In this document: positions 8,197 through 16,907 of the stretch, one piece after another
Position numbering within the stretch: the stretch's first letter is position 1
Layout: every line of letters begins with the position of its first letter
From: Providencia rettgeri
GTDB lineage: Bacteria > Pseudomonadota > Gammaproteobacteria > Enterobacterales > Enterobacteriaceae
Direction: 5' to 3'
Assembly: GCF_013255915.1 (NCBI RefSeq)
Contig: NZ_CP053896.1
Location: 2,604,001 to 2,668,000, forward strand
Length of the DNA stretch: 64,000 nt
Made by a program: the position numbers and the translations under genes
Notes under the pieces: generated by a model
The model's database searches: none
The model's input: the letters and a program-made list of their open reading frames with translations, nothing else
What the model was told of the DNA's origin: nothing

Positions 8197-9885
8197 TCAT
8201 ACTTGTGATTTTTCTCTTTGCAATTTTTCTTCATCACGTAGGTCTTTACGTAAAATTTTACCCACGTTAGATTTTGGTAATTCATCACGAAATTCAAATA
8301 TCTTAGGGACTTTATACGCGGTTAATGAACGGCGGCAAAAGGTTTTTAGCTCATCACCCGTTAAATTCGCATTTTTCGTTACAACGAAAACTTTAACCGC
8401 TTCGCCTGTACTTTCACTAGGTACACCAATTGCAGCGCATTCTATCACGTCCGGATGTGCAGAAATGACATCTTCAATTTCATTTGGATAGACGTTAAAA
8501 CCTGAAACGATGATCATATCTTTTTTACGATCAACAATACGAATATACCCTTCGCTATCAATTTCAGCGATATCCCCTGTCGCTAACCAACCATCCACTA
8601 TCGTATCCGCGGTAGAATCAGGCCGGTTCCAATACCCTTTCATGACTTGCGGGCCTTTTACCCACATTTCGCCAGGCTCACCAATAGCGACTTCGTTGCC
8701 ATCGTCATCAAGGAATTTAACATCTGTTGACGGAACAGGTAAACCAATACTTCCGCTATAACTGGTTAAATTATAAGGGTTACCTGTAACTAGTGGCGCA
8801 CATTCCGTTAACCCATACCCTTCGAGTAAATGTTTCCCAGTGAGCTTTTGCCATTTTTCTGCAACTGCTTTTTGAACAGGCATCCCCCCACCAACCGAAA
8901 GACGTAAACGCGAAAAATCCAGTTTTTTAAACTCTTCGTTGTGCAACCATGCATTAAATAAGGTATTAACCCCGGTAATTGACGTAACCGGATAACGTCC
9001 TAATTGTTTTACGGTGTCCGGTACATCTCTAGGGTTAGTAATCAATAAGTTAACGCCCCCTACAGTGATAAACAGTAAGCAGTTTACTGTCAATGCAAAA
9101 ACATGGTACAGCGGTAAAGCGGTGACAACAAATTCAGCACCAAATTTCAGTACAGGCCCGTAAGCTGCCCTTGCCTGCTCAATATTTGCTAACATATTGC
9201 GATGAGTTAACATCGCCCCTTTAGCAACACCGGTGGTTCCACCTGTATATTGCAAAAAGGCCAAGTCATCACCAGCAATGTTAGGTTTAATATATTGCAT
9301 ACGATAGCCATAATGCATGGCACGGCGAAAGGAGATGGCGTCTGGTAAGTTATATTTAGGGACTAAACGTTTTACATATTTGACAACAAAATCAACAATC
9401 GTGGCTTTAGGACGTGAAAGCTGGTCACCCATACGAGTTAAAATGACGTGTTTCACTTTGGTATTGAAAACAATTTTTTCCAGTGTATGTGCAAAATTCG
9501 ACACAATTACAATTGCGGTTGCACCGCTATCATTCAATTGGTGCTCTAGTTCTCTCGGGGTATAAAGTGGGTTGACGTTGACTACCACCATACCTGCTCG
9601 CAATATCCCAAACAGGGCAATCGGATACTGTAATAGGTTTGGCATCATTAATGCGACACGATCCCCTTTTTTAAGACCAAGTCCATTTTGTAAGTAGGCG
9701 GCAAAAGCGCGACTTCTCTCTTCAAGTTTCCGATAAGTCATCACTGCTCCCATATTAATGAATGCAGGTTGGTCGGCAAATTGAGAGACCGCATCTTCAA
9801 GTAACTCTGCTAGAGAAGCGAAGCTATCAGGATTGATTTCTTCCGGCACATCAGCAGGGTAATTTTTTAGCCAGATTTTTTCCAA
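8197..9885 (-). CDS. fadD: Long-chain fatty acyl-CoA synthetase
   Basis: FadD activates imported long-chain fatty acids with ATP and CoA at the inner membrane, the entry step to beta-oxidation. The 562-residue product has the ATP/AMP motif [12 protein letters not shown] at residues 212-223, [11 protein letters not shown], and the acyl-CoA synthetase signature [21 protein letters not shown]. It is very close to E. coli FadD along its length. The start is TTG (9885-9883) behind AGGAG, the same non-ATG start as in E. coli. A compact hairpin-T-tract structure about 140 bp upstream may be an attenuator in its leader. Confidence 0.97.
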   Translation of the reverse strand: MEKIWLKNYPADVPEEINPDSFASLAELLEDAVSQFADQPAFINMGAVMTYRKLEERSRAFAAYLQNGLGLKKGDRVALMMPNLLQYPIALFGILRAGMVVVNVNPLYTPRELEHQLNDSGATAIVIVSNFAHTLEKIVFNTKVKHVILTRMGDQLSRPKATIVDFVVKYVKRLVPKYNLPDAISFRRAMHYGYRMQYIKPNIAGDDLAFLQYTGGTTGVAKGAMLTHRNMLANIEQARAAYGPVLKFGAEFVVTALPLYHVFALTVNCLLFITVGGVNLLITNPRDVPDTVKQLGRYPVTSITGVNTLFNAWLHNEEFKKLDFSRLRLSVGGGMPVQKAVAEKWQKLTGKHLLEGYGLTECAPLVTGNPYNLTSYSGSIGLPVPSTDVKFLDDDGNEVAIGEPGEMWVKGPQVMKGYWNRPDSTADTIVDGWLATGDIAEIDSEGYIRIVDRKKDMIIVSGFNVYPNEIEDVISAHPDVIECAAIGVPSESTGEAVKVFVVTKNANLTGDELKTFCRRSLTAYKVPKIFEFRDELPKSNVGKILRKDLRDEEKLQREKSQV

Positions 9886-10019
9886 AATGTTACTCCTGAA
9901 TTTAGTGAAGTTATTATACTCAACATCTCTTTTAACAAATTATTAACTCAGCGTACCAGTTTGAAAAACAGACAATGTCAAGGTTGAGAGGTCTATCACT
10001 AAATAAATTTTGTTCCTTC

Positions 10020-10093
10020 AAGAAAAAACTAGGCGGACTAAGCCGCCTAGTTTGTCTTAAATTCGTTAAACAGATGTAAATCTGTACAAGATT
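10020..10093 (-). ncRNA. Candidate small RNA or fadD leader attenuator
   Basis: On the minus strand a perfect TATAAT (10104-10099) is followed after about 7 nt by a putative start. A short hairpin comes next (ACAGAT-TTAC-ATCTGT), then a strong intrinsic terminator. The terminator has an 11-bp stem AAACTAGGCGG/CCGCCTAGTTT (10026-10053) followed by TTTTCTT. The product would be about 73 nt. The -35 is weak. No known RNA family is recognised. It could equally be a transcription attenuator before fadD. The flanks (9886-10019 and 10105-10265) show nothing else I can support. Confidence 0.45.
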
Positions 10094-10265
10094 GCCTGAT
10101 TATACATGATTTTACGCTATTTTTGGAAAGGTTATCTCGCACTTAAGAAGGGATTTAATCTATTACATTAACCGAAGTCACTTTTGCTGGGATTAAATTT
10201 TAGCTAATACTTTTATTAAACACTCTTATTTATCAGCTCTTATTTAGATAATCTTTTTACGGAAA

Positions 10266-10291
10266 ACAAAAAGACCCCGCAATAATCGGGG
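10266..10291 (-). terminator. Terminator after yeaY
   Basis: On the minus strand CCCCG, a seven-base loop and CGGGG form a hairpin followed by TCTTTTTGTTTT, 25 bp after the yeaY stop. This is a canonical intrinsic terminator. Confidence 0.85.
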
Positions 10292-10315
10292 CCTTTAAAT
10301 AAAGAAAAATAATCG

Positions 10316-10918
10316 TTATTCTGTTAGATAAGTTTGTACGGGTACTGGGCCTCCTGGATAACCGTACCCATAACCATAACCCCATGGGTGGTTATAAAAA
10401 TACGGGTCGCCATAATAACCATAACCCCAAGGGCCAGACGGCGGGATCATAACACTTTGTGCGACATTCCAGCGTTGGAAACCTGTTACATCTAACGTGA
10501 CATACTTATAAGGAACTTGCCCTACTTTCCCTTGCTGTTCCCCCGTGATTTTCCCCACCACAGTGATATAACGGTTAGTAAAATCACTTGGCTCACGAAA
10601 ACCATTTAAGTACGCATAAATGCGGCCAATTGAAGGGGAATTAAGCTCTGGTGCTGCATCATATTTATTCAATGCCATCACCGCAATTTCTAAACGTGTT
10701 CTTGCTGCTTCGTTTTCAACTGCAAGGACTTTCCCACCAAAACGCGCCTCTTGGCCAATATACATTTCAGGAGCATTTTGTACCGATGTTAAGTTATCTG
10801 TTGGGTTTTGAACCGAGCCTTGAATTGAAGCAGGTATTGAAACACACCCTGTCAGCGCTAATACGCTTGCAATAAAAAGACCTTTAAGTGCATTACGGCA
10901 GTTTAATTCAATATTCAT
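10316..10918 (-). CDS. yeaY: Slp-family outer-membrane lipoprotein YeaY
   Basis: The 200-residue product carries a lipoprotein signal with lipobox LTGC (Cys25). A Slp domain follows with YIGQEARFGGKVLAVEN, an RIYAYLNGF segment and VPYKYVTLDVTGFQRWN. The tail is rich in Gly, Tyr and Pro (about 163-195), as in E. coli YeaY. Slp and YeaY are starvation- or stress-linked outer-membrane lipoproteins without a settled molecular function. A strong Shine-Dalgarno (GGAGGTGG) precedes the start. Position between fadD and tsaB is conserved with E. coli. Confidence 0.92.
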   Translation of the reverse strand: MNIELNCRNALKGLFIASVLALTGCVSIPASIQGSVQNPTDNLTSVQNAPEMYIGQEARFGGKVLAVENEAARTRLEIAVMALNKYDAAPELNSPSIGRIYAYLNGFREPSDFTNRYITVVGKITGEQQGKVGQVPYKYVTLDVTGFQRWNVAQSVMIPPSGPWGYGYYGDPYFYNHPWGYGYGYGYPGGPVPVQTYLTE

Positions 10919-11100
10919 AGACCACCTCCGATTAGCGATATTATAAATTCAGGTAATACAATTTTAAATAGCATTTAGTAAACAAAACACGATATGTTAA
11001 AAGTAGCCATAAGAATTATCTTACCACCTAATAATATCCTAAATTATTGAATGATTCGATTTGTATTTTTATTATTCAATATTTGATTTGTTTTGTGTGT

Positions 11101-11138
11101 AATATAAAAAATTGGCCATATCACCTGATATAGCCAAT
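11101..11138 (-). terminator. Terminator after tsaB
   Basis: An inverted repeat ATTGGC-x-ATATCA / TGATAT-x-GCCAAT (11111-11138, one mismatch) is followed on the minus strand by TTTTTTATATT. It lies 25 bp after the tsaB stop. Confidence 0.8.
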
Positions 11139-11163
11139 TCAACATCAATTAATTTTCTGTGTA

Positions 11164-11862
11164 TTATTCACGACCAGGCAATTTTTTCCATGTAACTTCA
11201 TTACGCAGGTAAGTAGGTTCAACATTTTCAACGGCAACCACTTTTCCCTGTTGCCATAATTGAGCAGCAATGGGTAACATATCTTGCGCATCAGGCAGCG
11301 TAATATGACTGTTAGCTAATGTAATTGATGCATTCAACAATGAGGGATATGCCTCCCACCCAGTACCTGCATAACCCCACAGCCCTGAAAGCCCTGTCAC
11401 TTTGCTCTTAAAATCGTCGGGAAGTAGAACTGCTTCAGTTTCTTCACCTAACCATTGGCCTGCGGATGTTCGCTGATATTGGGCACAATAAATTTCTGAC
11501 ATCCGTGCATCAATAGCCACTAATACCTGATGATGCCCCATTATACGAAAGGCGCCTTCAGCAAGTGTCATTAAAGAGGAAACGCCAATCATGGGCAAAT
11601 TAGCCCCTAGTGCTAACCCTTGTGCAATACCAACACCAATACGAACCCCCGTAAAACTACCAGGACCACGTCCGAAAGCCAATGCATCTAGCTGGTTCAA
11701 CCCCATCCCAGCTTCTGCAAGAACTTCCTCAACCATCGGTAAAATTTTTTGTGTGTGCTCTCGAGGAGAAATCGCGAAACGCGAAATAATGTCACCTTCA
11801 CACCAAAGTGCGACTGAACAGGCTTCTGTTGCTGTATCAACAGCAAGAATACGACTCGACAT
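11164..11862 (-). CDS. tsaB: tRNA t6A biosynthesis protein TsaB
   Basis: TsaB is the scaffold partner of TsaD and TsaE in making threonylcarbamoyladenosine at position 37 of ANN-decoding tRNAs. The 232-residue protein starts [16 protein letters not shown], the ASKHA-fold phosphate-1 strand, and contains [21 protein letters not shown], the family signature. It lacks the TsaD metal-binding motif, as expected. A GGAG Shine-Dalgarno precedes the start. yoaA lies 94 bp upstream on the same strand, the E. coli arrangement. Confidence 0.96.
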   Translation of the reverse strand: MSSRILAVDTATEACSVALWCEGDIISRFAISPREHTQKILPMVEEVLAEAGMGLNQLDALAFGRGPGSFTGVRIGVGIAQGLALGANLPMIGVSSLMTLAEGAFRIMGHHQVLVAIDARMSEIYCAQYQRTSAGQWLGEETEAVLLPDDFKSKVTGLSGLWGYAGTGWEAYPSLLNASITLANSHITLPDAQDMLPIAAQLWQQGKVVAVENVEPTYLRNEVTWKKLPGRE

Positions 11863-11956
11863 GCCTAAACTCCGGCAAATTAATAGTTTCTGATTAAAAG
11901 ATGCCGATTATATTAACATAAACGGCCGTAGGAATAGCAGAAAAACAAGGTGGGAT

Positions 11957-13882
11957 TTACCTCACTCTATTAACTTCTTGCCTTTTCTCTTCAAGAAATG
12001 CAATTGCTTTTTGTATACTTCTTGTTCGTGGTGATGGCGGAAGGCTACGTAAAAAAACCTCACCATAAGGGCGAGTCACTAAACGGTTATCACAAATAAC
12101 GATGACACCATAATCACTAGTGTCTCGAATTAGCCGCCCTACACCTTGCTTTAAAGTAATAACTGCATCTGGTAATTGGACATCCGAGAATGGATCTCCA
12201 CCCCGTAATTCACAATCTTCGATGCGCGCTCTTAATAGCGGGTCATCAGGGGCAGTAAATGGGAGTTTATCGATAATGACACAAGTTAATTCATCACCTC
12301 GCACATCAACCCCCTCCCAAAAGCTACTAGTGGCAACTAAAACAGCATTCCCCGCAGCAATAAACTGAGATAACAGTTTGTTTTTACTGCTTTCCCCTTG
12401 CATTAGAACCGGTAATGTCAATGAAGATTTAAATTCCTCGGCCAATTCACGCATCATCAGGTGTGATGTACATAAAAAGAAGCAACGTCCCTGATTTTTT
12501 TCAATCATAGGTCGTAGCATGGTTGCCAATTTTTGTGCGAGGCCTCGTTGATTGAGTTCGGGTAAAAAACGCGGAACACATAATAAAGTTTGGCTTTGAT
12601 AATCAAATGGGCTGGCTAATAATAGCGTTTTTGCCGTGGCTAGACCTAAACGGTCAGTGAAGTGACTTAGTTTTTCATTTACCGACAAAGTTGCTGATGT
12701 AAATACCCAACTGGCTGGCGTACTTGCGATCATTTCGTTGAATTTATCTGCAACCGTTAATGGCGTTAGTGCCAGTAAAAAATGGCGACCATAACTTTCA
12801 AACCAATAGCTGTAGCCTGCAATTGTCACATCTTTTAAACGGTTCAAACGATTTCGGTAAATAGTAACACGCTCAAAAATAGAGTCTAAGCTCTGTGAAC
12901 GGCCCAAAGTGGTTTTGATCACTTCGTAACAAAGTTCAAGAGAATCATCAAGTAATGTCAATGCTCTTTGTACTTCAGGGCGCTTTAGTAAATCACGTAA
13001 ATTGCCACGAAAACTGTTTTCTCCCAAATTGAGCCGGAAATCTAGCGTACTTTGAGTGAGCCTATCTGCACTTTTTTGCAGTTGCACTTGGTCTTTTAAC
13101 TCAGTTCGATAGGCCATAATCATATCACGTGCCAGATCAAGCAATTGGCGACTACTTAGTTGCTGACCAAAATATTGGCTGGCTATATCAGGAATTTGGT
13201 GCGCTTCATCAAAAATCATGACCTCTGCTTGGGGAATTAATTCTCCAAAACCTGTATCTTTCACGACTCTATCAGCCATAAATAAATGGTGATTCACAAC
13301 GACAATATCCGCTTCTAAAGCTTTACGTCGTGCTTTTAAGACAAAACATTCTTGATAACGTGGGCAATCACTTCCAAGACAATTATCATTGGTGCTAGTC
13401 ACTAACGGCCAAACAGGGCTATCCTCCGCAATATCATGACAAGTGCTCGTATCACCTAGCTCAGATTCAATGGACCAACTGCGTAACCTCACAACAGCGG
13501 ACAATATTTCCGGCTCAAGACTACCACCACCAAGGGATTGTTGGTCTAATCGCTCTAAACATAAATAATTCGAACGCCCTTTTAATAACGCGGTCCGTCC
13601 AGTGTAATTCATCGCATCAATAATTGTCGGTAAGTCTCGGTGATACAGTTGATCTTGTAAGGCTTTTGATCCCGTAGAAACAATGACTTTTTTTCCACTA
13701 CGCAGTGCAGGAACTAAATAAGCATATGTTTTTCCTGTTCCAGTACCCGCTTCCGCCACCAGCACATGCTGCTGCTCAATCGACTCGGTTACTGCATTCG
13801 ACATCGTAACTTGTGCTTCTCGAGGCTGAAAACCAGGAATTGTTCTGGCTAAAAAGCCATCCGCAGAAAAATCGTCGTGCAC
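11957..13882 (-). CDS. yoaA: DinG/XPD-family ATP-dependent DNA helicase YoaA
   Basis: YoaA is an iron-sulfur helicase of the XPD/DinG group; in E. coli it partners HolC and aids repair of damaged replication forks. The 641-residue product has Walker A AEAGTGTGKTYAYL (about 43-56), four cysteines between residues about 111 and 187 that fit the Fe-S cluster (SNYLC, then CLGSDCPRYQEC), the DEAH box MIFDEAHQIPD, and motif VI QGVGRLIRDTSDYG near the C-terminus. Start and length match E. coli YoaA. I found no convincing LexA box directly upstream. yoaB is divergent. Confidence 0.96.
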   Translation of the reverse strand: MHDDFSADGFLARTIPGFQPREAQVTMSNAVTESIEQQHVLVAEAGTGTGKTYAYLVPALRSGKKVIVSTGSKALQDQLYHRDLPTIIDAMNYTGRTALLKGRSNYLCLERLDQQSLGGGSLEPEILSAVVRLRSWSIESELGDTSTCHDIAEDSPVWPLVTSTNDNCLGSDCPRYQECFVLKARRKALEADIVVVNHHLFMADRVVKDTGFGELIPQAEVMIFDEAHQIPDIASQYFGQQLSSRQLLDLARDMIMAYRTELKDQVQLQKSADRLTQSTLDFRLNLGENSFRGNLRDLLKRPEVQRALTLLDDSLELCYEVIKTTLGRSQSLDSIFERVTIYRNRLNRLKDVTIAGYSYWFESYGRHFLLALTPLTVADKFNEMIASTPASWVFTSATLSVNEKLSHFTDRLGLATAKTLLLASPFDYQSQTLLCVPRFLPELNQRGLAQKLATMLRPMIEKNQGRCFFLCTSHLMMRELAEEFKSSLTLPVLMQGESSKNKLLSQFIAAGNAVLVATSSFWEGVDVRGDELTCVIIDKLPFTAPDDPLLRARIEDCELRGGDPFSDVQLPDAVITLKQGVGRLIRDTSDYGVIVICDNRLVTRPYGEVFLRSLPPSPRTRSIQKAIAFLEEKRQEVNRVR

Positions 13883-14031
13883 TACATGACCTATTTATTA
13901 GGAATAATGAGGGCACACTTTACCATGAGTTTCTTAACCCTGCTTAGGTAATTATTACTTCGTTGAACAACTGATTTTCATCCAGCCTGCAAACTGTTAT
14001 TCTTGAGCCACATGTATAATAAGGAATAATT

Positions 14032-14379
14032 ATGACTATCAAACGTATTGACCCTGATAATCGTTGGTCTGAAGCTGTCATTCACAATAATGTCATTTAC
14101 TACACCAGTGTTCCTGAAAATCTTGACGCTGATATTGTTGCCCAAACAGCAAATACACTCGCGGCGATTGATGTGATGCTTGAACGTGTTGGTTCAGACA
14201 AAAGTAAAATTCTTGATGCCACCATTTTCCTCGCTGATAAAGCCGATTTTGCTGGGATGAACCAAGCATGGGATGCATGGGTTGTTGCTGGAAGCGCACC
14301 TGTTCGTTGTACTGTCCAAGCATTGTTGATGAAGCCAGAATATAAAGTTGAAATTAAGATTGTTGCAGCAATTGATTGA
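14032..14379 (+). CDS. yoaB: RidA-family protein YoaB
   Basis: The 115-residue protein belongs to the YjgF/YER057c/UK114 family and is close to E. coli YoaB over its full length: SEAVIHNNVIYYTSVPENLDAD at the start, ILDATIFLADKADFAGMNQAWDAWV in the middle. RidA-type proteins hydrolyse reactive enamine/imine intermediates. The conserved Arg in APVRCTVQA, the family's catalytic position, is present. The specific substrate of YoaB is not known. It is divergent from yoaA, as in E. coli. Confidence 0.95.
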   Translation: MTIKRIDPDNRWSEAVIHNNVIYYTSVPENLDADIVAQTANTLAAIDVMLERVGSDKSKILDATIFLADKADFAGMNQAWDAWVVAGSAPVRCTVQALLMKPEYKVEIKIVAAID

Positions 14380-14396
14380 TTAAACAGGTTTTGCTT

Positions 14397-14430
14397 TGCA
14401 TAAAAATGGGCGCCAATTATTAGCGCCCAT
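14397..14430 (-). terminator. Terminator between yoaB and mdtI
   Basis: ATGGGCGC (14406-14413) pairs with GCGCCCAT (14423-14430). On the minus strand the hairpin is followed by TTTTTATGC, so it best serves transcription arriving from mdtJI. It may also stop yoaB transcripts. Confidence 0.65.
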
Positions 14431-14439
14431 CCATGCTCT

Positions 14440-14552
14440 AAATAGTTTGCAGTGTCGCTAGGCGGCAAGTGAGTTAATCCCTTGGAGCATACATAAGTAT
14501 GTGACTAGGGTTAACTAATGCAGCCAACAACGCGACAGTGCAAAATATGACG
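14440..14552. repeat. ERIC-like palindromic repeat, single copy
   Basis: This imperfect palindrome of about 113 bp lies just downstream of mdtI. Its ends are TTTGCAGTGTCGC and GCGACAGTGCAAA. Its centre contains GGAGCATACATAAGTATGTG followed by ACTAGGG. The centre matches the layout of the enterobacterial ERIC core (GGAGCTTACATAAGTAAGTG followed by ACTGGGG), recalled from memory. The same core recurs seven times at 53.3-54.1 kb. Confidence 0.8.
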
Positions 14553-14556
14553 AGCA

Positions 14557-14889
14557 TTACGACATCTTGATGAGAACCATTCCTAGTAGCAATAACACAA
14601 TCCCTCCCCAGCCTTTATAATTTAGCCGTTGATTGAAAAGTATCCAACCTGCTGCTACTGTCGCGATAATCCCGAATGCTCCCCATAATGCATAGGCAAT
14701 TGAAAGTTCAATTCCTTTTACTGCTTGCGCTAATGCACTGAAAGCTCCGAGTACCGCAATTAGAGAAAGAATACCTATCCAGTATCGTTTAAACCCATTC
14801 GACATTTTTAACAAAATGTTGGCTGCGATTTCTAATATGACTGCTAGGATCAAAAACGCAGCATGCCACCATTCAAAATGACTGGCCAT
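14557..14889 (-). CDS. mdtI: Spermidine export protein MdtI (SMR family)
   Basis: MdtI and MdtJ form a heteromeric small multidrug resistance transporter that exports spermidine. From the ATG at 14889 the product is 110 residues, essentially the E. coli length, with four membrane segments and the conserved Glu of helix 1 in [25 protein letters not shown] prefer this start over one 30 bp upstream. It has a strong GGAGG six bases away and lies 2 bp after the mdtJ stop, which implies coupled translation. An ERIC-like element lies directly downstream. Confidence 0.95.
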   Translation of the reverse strand: MASHFEWWHAAFLILAVILEIAANILLKMSNGFKRYWIGILSLIAVLGAFSALAQAVKGIELSIAYALWGAFGIIATVAAGWILFNQRLNYKGWGGIVLLLLGMVLIKMS

Positions 14890-14890
14890 A

Positions 14891-15319
14891 TTACGCCTCC
14901 GACTTAGCTTCGCGTCCAACTAAAGCATTTGTTTTGGCTGCATTGACCGCGTTTTGTGTAACTTGTTTTACTTTTTGTGCAGATTGACGAACGGTGGTTT
15001 TCTTGGTGCCTGATTTAATCAGTCCAATACCGGTGATCAGTAATACTAACCCCCCAATTTTCATCGGTGATAGCGTTTCTCCAAACCACATGACACTAAA
15101 TGTTGTGATAAAAAGGATACCGATACCTTCCCATAGTGCATAGGCGACACCTAATGCCACTTTTTTAACTGCAACAGCAAGTAAAATGTATGATGTTGCT
15201 ATCATCACATACATCACGACCATACCAGTAAAATCACCACTGACGCTGGCATGTTTCATTGATAGTGTACCGATAACTTCAGTTACGATAGCTAATACTA
15301 AAAATATCCAGTAAATCAT
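14891..15319 (-). CDS. mdtJ: Spermidine export protein MdtJ (SMR family)
   Basis: MdtJ is the partner of MdtI in spermidine export. The 142-residue product has four membrane helices ([22 protein letters not shown] first, with the conserved Glu). It also has an Ala/Lys/Gln-rich C-terminal tail (about 113-142) longer than in E. coli MdtJ (about 121 residues). An AGAGAG Shine-Dalgarno precedes the ATG. The transcript appears to have a long leader. In E. coli mdtJI responds to polyamines through an upstream ORF, so the leader here deserves note. Confidence 0.94.
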   Translation of the reverse strand: MIYWIFLVLAIVTEVIGTLSMKHASVSGDFTGMVVMYVMIATSYILLAVAVKKVALGVAYALWEGIGILFITTFSVMWFGETLSPMKIGGLVLLITGIGLIKSGTKKTTVRQSAQKVKQVTQNAVNAAKTNALVGREAKSEA

Positions 15320-15660
15320 TATAATATCTCTCTATATACAGCCACGTAATAGTCTATTTTTTGTACAGATAAAAAATACAGATTACTATTGCGTAGTTGT
15401 TGAAAATTCAAATAAATAACAACGTATTGCTGAGTTTATTCAGCGAAATGAATAATCGAGAGAGACGCTATAATGCACCACACCAGTAGTGTTCACTGGA
15501 AAGGATAGCTGAAAGGAAAAGCCTGTGTGTCGTTCTTTTTTGGGACTTGCTGATCTTGCCGCTAGTTGAGCTAAGCATGATATCTTATTCTTTTCATCAG
15601 GTAGACATCTACCCAATTTACTCCGAACCCTCATGTTGATAGTTAATTTCAGTTTATTTT
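15320..15660 (-). promoter_or_regulatory. Long mdtJI leader with possible upstream ORF
   Basis: About 340 bp upstream of mdtJ contain a 64-codon minus-strand ORF (15634-15440) ending 120 bp before mdtJ. It lacks a good Shine-Dalgarno at its ATG, though CGGAG precedes an in-frame TTG. Near the start, GGTAG-ATGT-CTACC can form a hairpin that also holds a three-codon ORF. An eight-codon ORF, MKRIRYHA, starts at 15597. E. coli mdtJI is known to have a regulatory upstream ORF (mdtU); homology here is not shown. Confidence 0.35.
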
Positions 15661-15953
15661 TAACATGCCAAATTTATTAAGTCAATGAATATAAACATTT
15701 TTTGCATTGAATAAAAATATGCATAACTATTCATTAATATGCTAATCAACCCTTGAGCTATCAACTATTGCGCGAATAAACAAGCGATGATGATAAATTT
15801 TTCACTGGAATTATTTTATAAAAAAATCTCTTTTTTCCACTTTTTATACTCTCATCACGCCTTAATTAAGCTATTCGATTTTTAGCATTGACAACCTGAT
15901 TGAACAAGCTTCTTATAGTAGCTATATGATTGTAATATGCCGAAGAGAGAGCC
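15661..15953. other. AT-rich intergenic region upstream of pdxK
   Basis: This holds the presumed divergent promoters of mdtJI and pdxK. I see runs of A/T and a Shine-Dalgarno (AGAGAG) just before pdxK but no gene, repeat or operator I can name. Confidence 0.4.
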
Positions 15954-16802
15954 ATGAACGCCTTTAGCCTTACCTCCAATAGTTTCCAAAATTCCACTGA
16001 TGCAACGCCATTACCTTATGATGTTGTTTCAATTCAGTCACAAGTTATTTATGGCAGTGTTGGAAATAGTATTGCCGTTCCAGCCCTGACAAAACAAGGT
16101 TTACGTGTTGCGGCAGTACCTACTGTAGTACTCAGTAATACGCCTCATTATACAACTTGCTATGGTGGTGAGTTGCCTGGTGAGTGGTTTCGTGGTTATT
16201 TAAACGGTTTTGTTGAGCGGGGTAGCTTAAATTCTGTGAGAGCTATTTTGACTGGTTATCTAGGTTCCCCAGAAAAAGCCCAAGACTTAGCAAACTGGTT
16301 AACTCTAGTTCGTAAAGAAAGAACGGCACTACCGGTTATTGTTGACCCAGTCATGGGAGATGAAGACAGCGGTTTTTATATTCCACCCGAAATTGCCGAG
16401 GTATACCGCGATAAAGTCATTCCTTTAGCTACAGGTATTATTCCAAACAAATTCGAGCTCATGACGTTAAGTGGCAAACAAGTCCATAACTTGGATGATG
16501 CTACGGCTGCAGCCCGTAGCTTATTAAAGGGAAATACACAGTGGGTAATCATCACAAGTGCTTTCCAGCCTGATGACGACAACATTGAAGTCGTTTGTGT
16601 TACCCAAGATAACGTGGCCGTAATCCGCCACAAACATTACCCTGTCACACCAAAAGGAACGGGGGATTTATTTGGCGCTGAACTCACCGCTCAGTTATTA
16701 GCGGGACTATCCGTTCCTGATGCCGCTAAAATGGCATGTTTACGCATCGAGCAAGCGATTATTCATATGGCAGCGACAGGACGTAGCGAATTAATCCTTT
16801 AA
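15954..16802 (+). CDS. pdxK: Pyridoxine/pyridoxal/pyridoxamine kinase
   Basis: This ribokinase-family enzyme phosphorylates B6 vitamers in the salvage route to pyridoxal phosphate. The 282-residue protein matches E. coli PdxK rather than PdxY: VVSIQSQVIYGSVGNSIAVPAL near residue 25, VLSNTPHYTTCYGG, VDPVMGDEDSGFY, the anion-hole motif GTGDLF, and the C-terminal SELIL. The unconserved N-terminal 20 residues also resemble PdxK in length. In E. coli pdxK lies beside ptsHI-crr, so its place next to zwf is a local difference. Confidence 0.93.
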   Translation: MNAFSLTSNSFQNSTDATPLPYDVVSIQSQVIYGSVGNSIAVPALTKQGLRVAAVPTVVLSNTPHYTTCYGGELPGEWFRGYLNGFVERGSLNSVRAILTGYLGSPEKAQDLANWLTLVRKERTALPVIVDPVMGDEDSGFYIPPEIAEVYRDKVIPLATGIIPNKFELMTLSGKQVHNLDDATAAARSLLKGNTQWVIITSAFQPDDDNIEVVCVTQDNVAVIRHKHYPVTPKGTGDLFGAELTAQLLAGLSVPDAAKMACLRIEQAIIHMAATGRSELIL

Positions 16803-16843
16803 TATTCTATGTAGCCATACCTAACAATATGATAAACACAGAT

Positions 16844-16868
16844 AAATGGCGGGATTACCCCGCCATTT
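16844..16868. terminator. Bidirectional terminator between pdxK and zwf
   Basis: AAATGGCGGG (16844-16853) pairs with CCCGCCATTT (16859-16868) around a five-base loop. The plus side ends TTTT and A-rich sequence flanks the other side. It separates two convergent genes. Confidence 0.8.
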
Positions 16869-16907
16869 TAGTCAATATACCACCTAATATTTCAAATATT
16901 GATAATA

